Shown here: positions 8,553 to 17,198 of the stretch, one piece after another
Numbering within the stretch: position 1 is the first letter of the stretch
Layout of the letters: each line of letters begins with the position of its first letter
Source: an uncultured beta proteobacterium
Lineage (GTDB): Bacteria; Pseudomonadota; Gammaproteobacteria; Burkholderiales; Burkholderiaceae_B
DNA: 50,136 nt
Direction of reading: 5' to 3'
Assembly: GCA_903924715.1 (NCBI GenBank)
Contig: CAIYCP010000257.1
Location: 1 to 50,136, forward strand
The notes under the pieces: model-generated
Told to the model about the DNA's origin: nothing
The model's input: the letters and a program-made list of their open reading frames with translations, nothing else
Database searches by the model: none
Translations under genes and position numbers: made by a program

Positions 8553-8581
8553 AGCATTGACTCCGAATAATGGGTAGGCGA

Positions 8582-9757
8582 TTACGCAACGACTGGCACG
8601 GGTTGGCCCAAAACCACATGGCCAGGCATATCAAGTAGCGCATGCGCAATGCGTTCGCGATGCTCGTAACTCGTGCCCAAGCGCATGGACCACGCCGTCA
8701 CTCGGCGCAACCAGAGATGTAAGTCAAATTCCATCATGAAGCCAATGCCGCCATGAATTGACTGCGAGTTGCGACAGACCGCAGGGCACTTGTCATTACA
8801 AAACGCTTTGGCTTGCGAGACTTCAACCTGCGCAGGCATACCATTGTCCATTTTCCAAAGTGCTTCATACGCTAGCAGCTCGCCACCATCGATCGAGATA
8901 ATCATGTCGGCACACGTATGTTGGATCGACTGAAAGGCACCGATTGGTTGACCAAAGGCTTCACGAAACTTTGAATGATCAATCGCCATCTCTGCATCCA
9001 TACGCGTAGCGCCTAGAATTTGGGTGCATAACAACACGGTTGCCAGATCAAGCAGATCTTGCATGATCGGCCAACCTTGATTTAAGCCGCCGAGCATGTT
9101 GGCTTTCGGTACGCGCACCTGCTCAAAAATGACTTCGCACTGTTGATCTTTTGCCAGGGTTCGTAGACGGGCATGAGAGATCCCGGCGGCGTTCGAGTCG
9201 ATCAAAAACAATGACAGGCCTGCATGGTCTGATGACGCTGGAGCGGTGCGGCAGGCCACTAAAATTTGATTGGAGGCAGCAAAGTTATCAACGAAGAGTT
9301 TTTTGCCGGTGATGACAAAGTGATCGCCTTGTTCCACGGCCGTTGTTTTGACTGTTTCGGGTAAAAAACGTGGGTCTTGCTCAGAGAAAGCCCACGTCAA
9401 AATTGTTTTTCCTTCAGAGACGCCGGGTAAAACGCTTTGGCATTGCGCCTTGGTGCCCGCCTTCTGAATCGTGAGTGAGGTCACTGCAGTGCTATGCAGC
9501 GGAATCGGTGCCATTGCGCGTCCGACCTCTTGCATCACTAAACCAAGATAGGTCAGCGGCAGCGCTTGCCCACCGTATTGCTCGTCCAAACACATGCCGG
9601 TCCAGCCCATCTCGGTGCATTTTGCCCAAAGTTCAGGGGGATGTCCGATCGGGTCTTCTTCCATCTGACGCACCAACGCGGTCGAGCATTCTCCTTCGAG
9701 AAACTCGCGTGCGCTTGACGCCACTAACTGTTCTTCATCGTTTAAAAGTACGTCCAT
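8582..9757 (-). CDS. Acyl-CoA dehydrogenase (FadE-like), first of a pair
   Basis: A 391-residue FAD-dependent acyl-CoA dehydrogenase, normal length. Seen: an N-terminal helical domain, EMGWTGMCLDEQYGGQ at about 49-64, TWAFSEQDPRF at 116-126 in place of the FAD-contact strand, VITGKKLFVDNFAASNQ at 149-165, and QSIHGGIGFMMEFDLHLWLR near 333-352. It would introduce a 2,3-double bond into a CoA thioester. AGGA lies six bases before the ATG. It sits beside a second, divergent acyl-CoA dehydrogenase (9820-11079). Adjacent unlike pairs form mixed tetramers in steroid and side-chain degradation, so a heteromer is possible here. Electron acceptor is probably ETF, encoded elsewhere. Confidence 0.95.
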   Translation of the reverse strand: MDVLLNDEEQLVASSAREFLEGECSTALVRQMEEDPIGHPPELWAKCTEMGWTGMCLDEQYGGQALPLTYLGLVMQEVGRAMAPIPLHSTAVTSLTIQKAGTKAQCQSVLPGVSEGKTILTWAFSEQDPRFLPETVKTTAVEQGDHFVITGKKLFVDNFAASNQILVACRTAPASSDHAGLSLFLIDSNAAGISHARLRTLAKDQQCEVIFEQVRVPKANMLGGLNQGWPIMQDLLDLATVLLCTQILGATRMDAEMAIDHSKFREAFGQPIGAFQSIQHTCADMIISIDGGELLAYEALWKMDNGMPAQVEVSQAKAFCNDKCPAVCRNSQSIHGGIGFMMEFDLHLWLRRVTAWSMRLGTSYEHRERIAHALLDMPGHVVLGQPVPVVA

Positions 9758-9819
9758 CTTAATTCCTATATGTTTTTCAATGACCGCAGCGTTGAATGCG
9801 TTGGTGCCGAGGCCTCAGC

Positions 9820-11079
9820 CTACTTAATAGCCGCTTTTGCGCGACGCATCGAGGGCATCTCAAGCCCACGCTTGGCCACCTGATCACGCATGATCTGTAC
9901 GCTGCCGTGATTGATGCCCGATTGAAAGGCCCCCATTGTGTTGTGCGCGAAGACGCCTTTTTCAACCGCGTGCGGCGAGCCATTGAGCAGCGTGCCGTAT
10001 GACCCTAACATCTGCGTAATCGCTTCAGTGGTTCTGACACCGTGCTCGGGCGACCAAACTTTTTCAGCTGAACCTTCGTAGGTAAAGTTTCCGCCACGTT
10101 CAACGATTGACATGCTGCGCATCGTCATCAAACGGCACACTTGCGCCTCAATCCATAGCTCGGCAATCTTGTCGCGAATAGCGGGATTATCTTTGGGCGC
10201 ATAGCCACCAAAGTCATTGGCTTTAACCCAGTTCACGATATCTTCGTCGCGTCGTACCGAGCGCAAATAGCGCGCGGCGCCCACGCGATCAAGGTTCAAG
10301 CCCATCGAGCCCACACGCCAGCCTTGGTTTTCACGGCCGAGCAAGCACGACTCATGAATGCGAACATTCTCAAAGAAGACTTCGTTGGTGCGCGCATCAC
10401 CGTACGTGGTGCCGCGCGGTGCACGCGGATTGTTTTGAATCGTCCAAAGTGGTCGCACGGTGAGGCCGGGCGTATCCATCGGGAAAAGGAAAATTGAAAT
10501 GCCGTCATGACGACCTGCATCAGGATCCGTTCGGGCCATGAGATACATGTGTGTCGCGTGGTGGGCCGAGGTCGTGTACATCTTTTGACCATTAATCACA
10601 AAGTGATCGCCGTCACGAATTGCGCGGCAGCGCAGTGCGGCCAAGTCAGCGCCGGCATGCGGCTCGGTGAAACCCAAGGCAAAAGAGTATTCCATCTTGA
10701 TGAGCTTAGGCAGATAGTGTTGCTTTTGTTGCTCGGTCCCCACTGCCATGATGGCTGGCGCACCGCTACCGACTAAGCTGATGGGTAAGCCTGCACGTTG
10801 AAACTCTTCTTCGATAATATTTTGACTGACGCGATCGCCATCGGCGCCGCCGTACTCTTTTGGGTAGCTATAACCGAGCCAACCGCGGTCGTCGATTTTT
10901 TGATACAGCGCGGTCACTAACGGGCCGCGCTTGTTAGACAGGCGTTCACCTTTGCCAGCCTCATGCGCTTCTTCGGTTGCATCAAGTTCTGCATACACCT
11001 CAGGTGTCATGTGCGTGCGAATAAAATCGAGCACGTCGCAACGTAACTGAGTTTGTTCTTTGGTATGACCGAAATCCAT
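9820..11079 (-). CDS. Acyl-CoA dehydrogenase (FadE-like), second of a pair
   Basis: A 419-residue acyl-CoA dehydrogenase when started at the ATG at 11077-11079. That start is chosen because GGAG lies nine bases upstream; a longer frame to 11217 exists, but its extra residues are not family-like. Seen: GYSYPKEYGGADGDRVSQ at about 73-90, FALGFTEPHAGADLAALR at 134-151 (the FAD/substrate strand), FVINGQKMYTTSAHHATHM at 160-178, and LGSYGTLLNGS near the C-terminal end. It is the first gene of the minus-strand operon. The following gene at 8582-9757 is a second dehydrogenase, so the two may act together or on successive intermediates. The tail after residue 380 is unlike the usual Arg-rich end. Confidence 0.94.
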   Translation of the reverse strand: MDFGHTKEQTQLRCDVLDFIRTHMTPEVYAELDATEEAHEAGKGERLSNKRGPLVTALYQKIDDRGWLGYSYPKEYGGADGDRVSQNIIEEEFQRAGLPISLVGSGAPAIMAVGTEQQKQHYLPKLIKMEYSFALGFTEPHAGADLAALRCRAIRDGDHFVINGQKMYTTSAHHATHMYLMARTDPDAGRHDGISIFLFPMDTPGLTVRPLWTIQNNPRAPRGTTYGDARTNEVFFENVRIHESCLLGRENQGWRVGSMGLNLDRVGAARYLRSVRRDEDIVNWVKANDFGGYAPKDNPAIRDKIAELWIEAQVCRLMTMRSMSIVERGGNFTYEGSAEKVWSPEHGVRTTEAITQMLGSYGTLLNGSPHAVEKGVFAHNTMGAFQSGINHGSVQIMRDQVAKRGLEMPSMRRAKAAIK

Positions 11080-11368
11080 TTCACTTTTCTCCAAATACAT
11101 CGCGCGCGTTCGCGCACGCTTAAGTTCGTTGCACCCGAGCCCCGGAACAGCATGGCTAAAGGCGATATGAGGGCGTAACGGTGGCCGAGGAGGGCTGCAT
11201 TTGCTGCAAGTGCACAATTGGTTGTATGCAAGAATTCGGCGGGCTTCTGATCGATCGCTTGGTAGATACCAAGCTTTGGACCACGCCTGAATGCAACTTC
11301 AACTTTGTCTCAAACCACTTATTTTTAATCACCACTTGTATGGGATTTATCCTAGCATAAAGGCCAAA
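11080..11368. other. Upstream spacer of the 12-gene operon
   Basis: This stretch of about 290 bases, followed by the Bug-like tail at 11369-11557, separates the divergent acyl-CoA dehydrogenase (minus) and FAH-family (plus) genes. Open frames here are short and unlike any family I recognise. The clearest element is a perfect palindrome at 11257-11274, and the operon promoter is presumably nearby. A LIDRLVDT-like reading at 11247-11270 on the plus strand recalls the C-terminal third of Bug proteins and may be a further trace of the decayed gene, but it is too short to claim. Confidence 0.5.
11257..11274. promoter_or_regulatory. Perfect palindrome, probable operator
   Basis: GCTTGGTA-GA-TACCAAGC is a perfect 8-base inverted repeat around a 2-base centre, about 180 bases upstream of the acyl-CoA dehydrogenase start at 11079. 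The inner GGTA-N2-TACC resembles the T-x-G-T-A..T-A-C-x-A sites of FadR-subfamily GntR repressors. No GntR gene lies in the window, so the protein that binds it is unknown. It most likely controls the 12-gene operon, the FAH gene or both. Confidence 0.45.
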
Positions 11369-11557
11369 GCTCAGCACCACATTTTTATCCGCCATGTGGA
11401 CATGCGAGCTATTCCTGATGCGGTGCTGGTCCAGCCCGGCTGAGTTCTACACATCTGGGCCCCAAAGCAGTATGCTGATTTATTGGTAGAAGGTTTGGCG
11501 AGTCGCGTGACTTTCCTGAATACGCTTAGAAAAGCTAATATCAAATTTGAAAATTAA
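11369..11557 (+). pseudogene. Decayed C-terminal remnant of a Bug/TctC gene
   Basis: Read in one frame this stretch gives AQHHIFIRHVDMRAIPDAVL, a stop at 11441-11443, then APKQYADLLVEG and RVTFLNTLRKANIKFEN before a TAA at 11555-11557. The order matches the end of Bug proteins, where a helix with (M)G..P is followed by (S/A)P..(F/Y)A..L..E..R and a close in (A)NIK(F/L)E; compare the ends of the intact genes at 44935 and 49039. There is no start or N-terminal two thirds. The in-frame stop and loss of the 5' part indicate a relic. It ends 18 bases before the FAH-family gene. Chance resemblance cannot be excluded for so short a segment. Confidence 0.45.
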
Positions 11558-11575
11558 ACTCGGAGACAGTGCAAC

Positions 11576-12505
11576 ATGAAAATTTTATTTTTTAATGATT
11601 TCAAACTTGGCATTTTGAAAGGCGACCAGGTCGTTGATGTGTCAGCGGTGGTCGCAGATATTCCACATTTAGGCCCGCACGATCTCATTAACGGTTTGAT
11701 TGAACGCTTTGATGCCTATCGTCCCAAAATTGAAGAGGCGGTTCGCAAAGGGACTGGCGTGCCTGTGAGCTCGGTACGGATTCGTCCCCCACTGCCTAAG
11801 CCTGGCAACATTGATTGCATGGCCGTCAATTATATGGAAGACGGTACGCGTAGTGCGCCTGCTCCGATCAATGCTTTTCAGAAAGCGCCTGGCGCAATTA
11901 TTGGTCACGGTGACACCATGGTGCTGCCTGACGTTGCGGCCAGTGTGTTTGAAGGTGAAGCTGAAATTGCCTTGGTGATCGGCAAGCGCGCAACCAATGT
12001 TGCCGCAAAAGATGCGATGAATTATGTGTTTGGGTACGTGAACTTTATTGACGGTTCAGCGCGCGGCTTGGGGCCAGAAGGTAACGTGTTTTTTCAAATG
12101 AAATCGCGCGATACCTTTGCACCGATCGGACCATACATCGTGACCGCTGATGAAATCCCCAATCCACAAAAACTGCAGATTCGCCTATGGAACAATGGCA
12201 AACTGATGCAAAACTTTAATACGGATGATATGGCGCATAATATTCCGCGTTGTATCGAATGGGTGAGTTCAATTCACACACTCGAGCCCGGTGATATCGT
12301 CGCCACAGGCACCAATCATCGTGGCTTGAACGCGTTTATGGATGGGGATAAGGTTGAGCTTGAGTGCGAAGGTTTAGGGCGTTTAGCCTTTAACATTCGT
12401 GATGATCTCAAGCGCACCTGGAGCCGCCAGACGCGTCTTGAGCATGCGGATGCAAAATTGCCAGGTGCTCATACACCCCAGTTGACTGGTAAGTATAAAA
12501 AGTAA
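11576..12505 (+). CDS. Fumarylacetoacetate hydrolase (FAH) family protein
   Basis: A 309-residue protein of the FAH superfamily, which hydrolyses C-C bonds in diketo acids or isomerises/decarboxylates ring-cleavage products in the cytoplasm with a divalent metal. Seen: PLPKPGNIDCMAVNYMEDG at about 65-83, FEGEAEIALVIGKR at 121-134 carrying the Glu-x-Glu metal ligands, GYVNFIDGSAR at about 149-159 with the third ligand Asp, KSRDTFAPIGPYIVT near 172-186, and LEPGDIVATGTNHRG at about 239-253. A tail of some 35 residues after the core is longer than usual. GGAG lies ten bases before the ATG. It stands alone on the plus strand, bounded by a terminator. Substrate unknown. Confidence 0.93.
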   Translation: MKILFFNDFKLGILKGDQVVDVSAVVADIPHLGPHDLINGLIERFDAYRPKIEEAVRKGTGVPVSSVRIRPPLPKPGNIDCMAVNYMEDGTRSAPAPINAFQKAPGAIIGHGDTMVLPDVAASVFEGEAEIALVIGKRATNVAAKDAMNYVFGYVNFIDGSARGLGPEGNVFFQMKSRDTFAPIGPYIVTADEIPNPQKLQIRLWNNGKLMQNFNTDDMAHNIPRCIEWVSSIHTLEPGDIVATGTNHRGLNAFMDGDKVELECEGLGRLAFNIRDDLKRTWSRQTRLEHADAKLPGAHTPQLTGKYKK

Positions 12506-12530
12506 TCAGTGCAACCATAGTTTGGCAATA

Positions 12531-12567
12531 AAAAATACGCCTCGTTTTAAACGAGGCGTATTTTTTT
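12531..12567. terminator. Bidirectional rho-independent terminator
   Basis: ATACGCCTCGTTT pairs perfectly with AAACGAGGCGTAT (stem at 12535-12547 and 12549-12561), flanked by an A run on the left and a T run on the right. It lies between the convergent FAH gene and the flavoprotein gene and can end transcription from both. Confidence 0.9.
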
Positions 12568-12586
12568 GGTCTGTGGCAATTAAGGC

Positions 12587-14068
12587 TTACGTTAACGCTT
12601 TTTCAGCCACAGCATTGCGAGCTGCGATGCGGCCAAACGCAAAGCATTCGCCAATGTTGCCGGTGCCTTGATAGAGATAGCTATACATTGAGCCTAACTC
12701 ACCGGCACTATACAAACGTGGGATCGGCGTGCCATCGGGCCGCACGATTTGTGCATGCTTGTTGCGCCGCGGGCCACCTTGCGTGTTCAGCATCGAGGGC
12801 GAGAGCTCAACGGCATAGTACGGACCCGCACCAAACGGTGCGAGCATCTTGCTGCGACCAAAGTCCGAATCCGCGCCCGCCGTGCAATGGGCGTTCCAGC
12901 GAGCCACGGTCTGGTCTAAGCTACCCGCCGGCAACTTCAGTAACGTTGCCAGTGCCGCGAGTGTCGGGGCCGATTTAATCCAACCTTTCGCGAGTTCAAC
13001 GCGGTTGTCTGTACTCCAGGTATAGCCACTCATGATTTGAGTCCAACCGTGCGTAGGCTTGCCGTCATAGATCGGGCCGCCATCAAGCATGGTTTGATCA
13101 AAAATCATATGCATCGGGCAGGGCGTGCGCAAGGCTTGCCACTTACCGCTTTGCTCAACTTTGCCATGACGCGTTTTATATTTTTCGTCGGTAAAGCGTT
13201 TGCCATCCGGGCCCACCACCACCATACCGCCAACGGGTTCATGCGAAAAATGTAACGCCATCATTGAAAAAGTCGTTGGAAATTCGGCCACTTTAAGTGC
13301 CATTGAGGGGCCCGCAAAATTGTTCATGTGCCAGAGGTCGGCACCAACTTCCATCGCCATGCGCACGCCATCACCCTCGTTAAACGGGCTGCCCGAGGTA
13401 TAGCAGTAAGGCATACCGGTTAGATAGTTGCGGATCATCTCTTGATTGTTTTCAAAACCACCACAGGTAAGTACAACGGCTTTCTTGGCTTTGATGTTGA
13501 CCGGTTTTCCGTTTTGCAACGCAACCACACCAACAATCTCTTGCGTCAGGGGGTCTTGCAGTAAGCGTTGCCCCGGACATTCGTAGCGTACTTCGATGGC
13601 GCGTGCGCGCACCGCTTGCTCAAGCATTTCCCAGGTTTTTGAATAACCCAGAATATCGCCATGGTGGTATTTATGTACACACTCAGCGCCTGGCAAGTCT
13701 GGAAACTCAATGCCAGCGGGTTGAAACTGATGCTCTTGCGGATCACCGCCGATCGAGCTTAGCCAATCATTGTTTTTACACATTTCGTCGGCCCACACTT
13801 CGACCATGTCCTGTGGAACTTTGTAGGGGCCTGCTAGCGCATTGAAGTACGTGATCGCAGCTTCGGTCGATGAGGTATTGAGATATCCCTGCGCTGCGAC
13901 CCGCGTGTTGCCCCCCTCTTGCCCCTGGGGGGCCTTGTCTAGCAAGATCACCGAAGCGCCTGCCTCAACCGCGGTGATCGCGGTGGCCGCACCAGCGCCG
14001 CCAAACCCAACCACAACAACATCAGCGACAGCATCCCAAGTGGTGGGTAATGTATTTCTTTGACTCAT
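12587..14068 (-). CDS. FAD-dependent oxidoreductase, fumarate reductase/KstD-like flavoprotein
   Basis: A 493-residue flavoprotein when started at the ATG at 14066-14068. Upstream in-frame ATG or TTG codons exist (to 14104), but this one has GGA about ten bases before it and gives MSQ just ahead of the nucleotide-binding fold. Seen: ADVVVVGFGGAGAATAI at about 15-31 (Gly-rich FAD site) and a Glu/Asp-bearing LLDK, then AGELGSMYSYLYQGTGNIGE near the C-terminus, the family's FAD-closing segment. No heme-binding or FeS part is present. Members reduce fumarate-like acids or dehydrogenate ketosteroids and similar rings. It is the last gene of the TctB-TctA-TctC operon, so it probably acts on the acid that system imports. 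Confidence 0.9.
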   Translation of the reverse strand: MSQRNTLPTTWDAVADVVVVGFGGAGAATAITAVEAGASVILLDKAPQGQEGGNTRVAAQGYLNTSSTEAAITYFNALAGPYKVPQDMVEVWADEMCKNNDWLSSIGGDPQEHQFQPAGIEFPDLPGAECVHKYHHGDILGYSKTWEMLEQAVRARAIEVRYECPGQRLLQDPLTQEIVGVVALQNGKPVNIKAKKAVVLTCGGFENNQEMIRNYLTGMPYCYTSGSPFNEGDGVRMAMEVGADLWHMNNFAGPSMALKVAEFPTTFSMMALHFSHEPVGGMVVVGPDGKRFTDEKYKTRHGKVEQSGKWQALRTPCPMHMIFDQTMLDGGPIYDGKPTHGWTQIMSGYTWSTDNRVELAKGWIKSAPTLAALATLLKLPAGSLDQTVARWNAHCTAGADSDFGRSKMLAPFGAGPYYAVELSPSMLNTQGGPRRNKHAQIVRPDGTPIPRLYSAGELGSMYSYLYQGTGNIGECFAFGRIAARNAVAEKALT

Positions 14069-14113
14069 TTTATTATCCATTTGATCAATCATTTTTTTGT
14101 TCAACGACTACGA

Positions 14114-15085
14114 CTACTTTAATAAACCGACCTCTTTAAAGTACTGGGTGTACCACTCGATTTCAGCAGGAAACTTGCTCGCGACAGTCGCACCATCTTC
14201 ATAGGCATAGGGCAAGTTATATTTGACGAGCAGTTGTTTAAATTCAGGAGACTCGGCCACCTGCTTCAGCGCTGCTTCTAAGGTGGCTGCGATATCGTTA
14301 GGCAAGCCCGCGGGCGCAACCACAATCATCCCGCTGGGTGGGTTGGTGGGTGGGCAGCCGATATCTTTCATCACAGGGATGTCTGGACGGTTAGGGTCAC
14401 GTTCGTCAACGTGAAAGGTGACCAATTCGCGAAACTGACCTTGTTCAACTAACGGGATATGCGACCCCGAGCCCGCAACAAAATCTACGTGCTTACCCAT
14501 GAGTGCTGTGTTGGCGGTCGAGCCACCTTTCGTAGGCATGTGTTTAAAGACTAAGCCCTTGCAGCGCCCAAAGGATTCGACACCGATTTGTTGTTGTGTA
14601 TGTGGCCCGCTGGACGAGTAAGTCAGCCCAGGGTTTTTCTTTGCGTATTCAACGAATTGGTCTACCGTTTTGATAGGCGAGTCGGCGTTCACGACAAGCC
14701 CGCCGATGTAATAGCTGTATTGCATGAGTGGACGAAAACTTTGAGCGTTATAAGCGAGCTTGACAAGCAACGGTCGCATGGTGATAGACCCAACCGACGA
14801 GACCAGTAAGGTGTAACCATCAGGTTTTTTGCTGGCGAGTAAGCCATTTGCGACGGTGGCGCCGCCGCCGCCTTTATTCTCAATCGCAACAGGCACGCCC
14901 AGTATTTTTTCAATGCCTTGCGCTAAGGCGCGGCCCGTGATGTCGGTCGTGCCGCCAGCCGCAAAGGCAATATACATGGTGATAGGTTTGTCGGGGTACT
15001 TCGCCTGGATCGAACCGCTTGCGATTAAACCACTGCTCAGCATCAAGCAAAGTGCGCTCAGTTTTAAATGGTTACCAAGTTTCAT
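14114..15085 (-). CDS. tctC: Bug/TctC-family binding protein of the second Tct operon
   Basis: A 323-residue receptor when started at the ATG at 15083-15085, which has AAGGA five bases upstream; a TTG six codons earlier is less likely. The signal peptide runs to about SIQA at 22-28. Then come KYPDKPITMYIAFAAGGTTD, NKGGGGATVANG and KKPDGYTLLV. It is followed by the flavoprotein gene and preceded by tctA (24-base gap), so it is the cognate receptor of this transporter. It resembles the orphan Bug at 20640-21614 closely, including CKGL-FKH-PTKGG and MGKHV with GSGSH, so the two form a subgroup apart from the other receptors here. That subgroup has Cys and His positions not seen in the others. 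Confidence 0.95.
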   Translation of the reverse strand: MKLGNHLKLSALCLMLSSGLIASGSIQAKYPDKPITMYIAFAAGGTTDITGRALAQGIEKILGVPVAIENKGGGGATVANGLLASKKPDGYTLLVSSVGSITMRPLLVKLAYNAQSFRPLMQYSYYIGGLVVNADSPIKTVDQFVEYAKKNPGLTYSSSGPHTQQQIGVESFGRCKGLVFKHMPTKGGSTANTALMGKHVDFVAGSGSHIPLVEQGQFRELVTFHVDERDPNRPDIPVMKDIGCPPTNPPSGMIVVAPAGLPNDIAATLEAALKQVAESPEFKQLLVKYNLPYAYEDGATVASKFPAEIEWYTQYFKEVGLLK

Positions 15086-15109
15086 CGCTGTCCTTAAATT
15101 CAATGTGTG

Positions 15110-16624
15110 CTACGCGTTGTCTTCTGCCGAGGCGACTAACGCACTGCGTTTTTTACGGATTGCAGGCAGTACTGCACTAATCAGCAGCAACGCCGAGATA
15201 AACAGAAAGCCCGCAGCAATGGGTCGACTCACAAAAATCCCCATACTGCCGCTCGAAATAATCAAAGACTGACGCAGAGAGTCTTCAAGGATTGGGCTTA
15301 AGACGTAGGCTAGGATTAATGGCGCAGGTTCATAATCGAACTTACGCATCAAATAACCCACAACGCCAAAGAACAGCATCAGATAAAGATCCATTTCGCT
15401 GCCGTTAATCACATACGCACCAATCAGCGCAATAAATAAAATCAGCGGAAACAATACGGCGTAGCGCACGCGCAATAAGCGCACCCAAAGGCCAATCAAC
15501 GGCAGATTTAGCACCAGCAACATAGCGTTGCCCAGATACATGCTGGTCACTGTGCCCCAAAAGAGCTCAGGGTTCTTTTGAATCATCAGTGGGCCCGGCG
15601 TGATGCCATGAATCATCAGCGCTCCGAGCAAAATCCCCATCACCGCGTTAGCAGGGATCCCGAGTGTCAGCAAAGGAATAAATGCGGCTTGTGCGGCCGC
15701 GTTATTTGCCGCTTCTGGGCCCGCGACGCCTGCGATTGCGCCATGACCAAATTTTTCGGGCGTTTTTGAAAGACGCTTCTCTGTGCCGTACGAAATAAAC
15801 GAGGCAAGCACTGCACCGCCGCCAGGCAAGATACCTAACAAGAATCCTGAAAACGATCCACGCATGATGGGCGCGAAGGATTCTTTCCAGTCTTGTCGGC
15901 TGGGTAGCAAGTTTTTGACCTGGCTGACCACAACACTTTGCTTAATGGTTTTTTCGACATTTAATAAAATTTCAGAAACACCGAATAAGCCCATCGCGAG
16001 CGGGGCGATACCAATGCCGTCAAGCAGGTCAGACATGCCGAAGGTAAATCTTGGCAGTCCTGTCATGGTGTCGAGCCCAACAACCCCAGCGAGTACGCCG
16101 ACACCGGCCATCATGAGCGACTTCGCCATTGATTTCTGCGCGAGATAGGTCAAGATTACCAAGCCCATAATCATGAGCGCAAAATACTCCGGCGGCCCAA
16201 ACTTCAAGGCGATCGAGGCTAGGGGCGGTGCCAGCAGCATGAGCCCGATAATGCCAAGCGTGCCTGCGATAAAGGAGCCGAAGGCCGCAATGCCCAGCGC
16301 GGGTCCGGCACGCCCTTGCAACGCCATTTGATGGCCGTCAAGCATCGTCACCACCGAGGCGGCTTCGCCCGGTATCCCGACGAGAATCGAGGTGGTCGAC
16401 CCTCCGTACTGCGCGCCATAGTAAATCCCTGACAGCATAATGATGGCGGTCACCGGTGAAATGCCAAAGGTCACGGGCAACAAAATCGACATCGCGCCAA
16501 CGGGCCCAATACCTGGAAGTACACCGATCAGGGTACCGATCAATACTCCGACGAAGCAAAAGAAAATATTGTGCGCTTGCAAGGCGACTGAGAAGCCGGT
16601 GATGAGGTTATCTGCTAAATCCAT
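15110..16624 (-). CDS. tctA: Tripartite tricarboxylate transporter large permease subunit TctA
   Basis: A 504-residue TctA-family membrane protein. Seen: GTLIGVLPGIGPVGAMSI at about 29-46, YGAQYGGSTTSILVGIPGE at 68-86, a second Gly/Pro repeat (GILPGGGAVLASFISYG) near 261-277, and GPEAANNAAAQAAFIPLL at about 302-319, a hallmark of the family. A positively charged C-terminal tail follows the last membrane segment. It forms the membrane channel with TctB (16640-17098) and takes substrate from the Bug at 14114-15085. Gene order here is B-A-C, unlike C-B-A in the operon at 698-3719, and the two TctA proteins are clearly divergent, so they are not a recent duplication. Confidence 0.96.
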   Translation of the reverse strand: MDLADNLITGFSVALQAHNIFFCFVGVLIGTLIGVLPGIGPVGAMSILLPVTFGISPVTAIIMLSGIYYGAQYGGSTTSILVGIPGEAASVVTMLDGHQMALQGRAGPALGIAAFGSFIAGTLGIIGLMLLAPPLASIALKFGPPEYFALMIMGLVILTYLAQKSMAKSLMMAGVGVLAGVVGLDTMTGLPRFTFGMSDLLDGIGIAPLAMGLFGVSEILLNVEKTIKQSVVVSQVKNLLPSRQDWKESFAPIMRGSFSGFLLGILPGGGAVLASFISYGTEKRLSKTPEKFGHGAIAGVAGPEAANNAAAQAAFIPLLTLGIPANAVMGILLGALMIHGITPGPLMIQKNPELFWGTVTSMYLGNAMLLVLNLPLIGLWVRLLRVRYAVLFPLILFIALIGAYVINGSEMDLYLMLFFGVVGYLMRKFDYEPAPLILAYVLSPILEDSLRQSLIISSGSMGIFVSRPIAAGFLFISALLLISAVLPAIRKKRSALVASAEDNA

Positions 16625-16639
16625 GGCGAATTGCGAGCC

Positions 16640-17098
16640 TCAGAAGCCAAAAATGCCCGCGGGAAGCGAGATTTTTAGAATGGTTTTGAAAAGGACATAG
16701 GTGCACCCAATTGCGATGACAGGCACGAGGATTGACGTTTTCCAACTCAGGCCCTCAAGCCAACGCATGATGATCAGCAGCAAAATAAAGCTACATAAAA
16801 AGAAACCGAGCGTCTCGAAGGCCAAGATAAACAGGATGATGAGCGCCGAGATTGCCACGGCACGCCACCAATTGCAGCCCGCCCATAAGTCGGCCACCCG
16901 AGTTTGTGCGGCCGGATCGCCTTTGAAGGACTGAATAAATAACATTAGAGCCATCAGGGAAACAAAGCTGCCAGCGACGCAGGTTAGAAAGCCTGAGCCG
17001 GGTGCACCCATTGTTCCGATGCCAAGTTCAAGCGAGCCATAAACGGCGGCTGCGCCAAAAACAAGCCAAAACAGGCTGCCGACGCGTTCTGCGTTCAA
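16640..17098 (-). CDS. tctB: Tripartite tricarboxylate transporter small permease subunit TctB (TTG start)
   Basis: A 152-residue TctB-like membrane protein with four hydrophobic segments (about 7-24, 33-53, 73-95, 110-145). After the first is MGAPGSGFLTCVAG at about 30-43, the family motif. The start chosen is a TTG at 17096-17098 because AAGGAG lies six bases before it; no ATG fits. It is the first gene of the minus-strand B-A-C-flavoprotein operon, 15 bases before tctA. A sigma-70-like promoter is visible at 17199-17227. Confidence 0.9.
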   Translation of the reverse strand: MNAERVGSLFWLVFGAAAVYGSLELGIGTMGAPGSGFLTCVAGSFVSLMALMLFIQSFKGDPAAQTRVADLWAGCNWWRAVAISALIILFILAFETLGFFLCSFILLLIIMRWLEGLSWKTSILVPVIAIGCTYVLFKTILKISLPAGIFGF

Positions 17099-17198
17099 GG
17101 TGTCTCCTTATTTTTATCTGAGCTTAAATTCTCTGTGCGGCGCACCATTTTGTGTGCGATCGTCGAGTGTCGGTTTGCTCAGCTCCGTGTTTGTAGCA

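Noticed and set aside
11156..11395. A 79-codon minus-strand frame in the operon leader
   Set aside because: No recognisable domain, no strong ribosome site, and composition like a random frame; the region is better read as regulatory DNA and a decayed Bug tail.
11433..11447. SPAEF in another frame inside the Bug-like relic
   Set aside because: It resembles a Bug motif, but the APKQYADLL stretch in the main frame serves the same place, so it may be chance and was not used as evidence.
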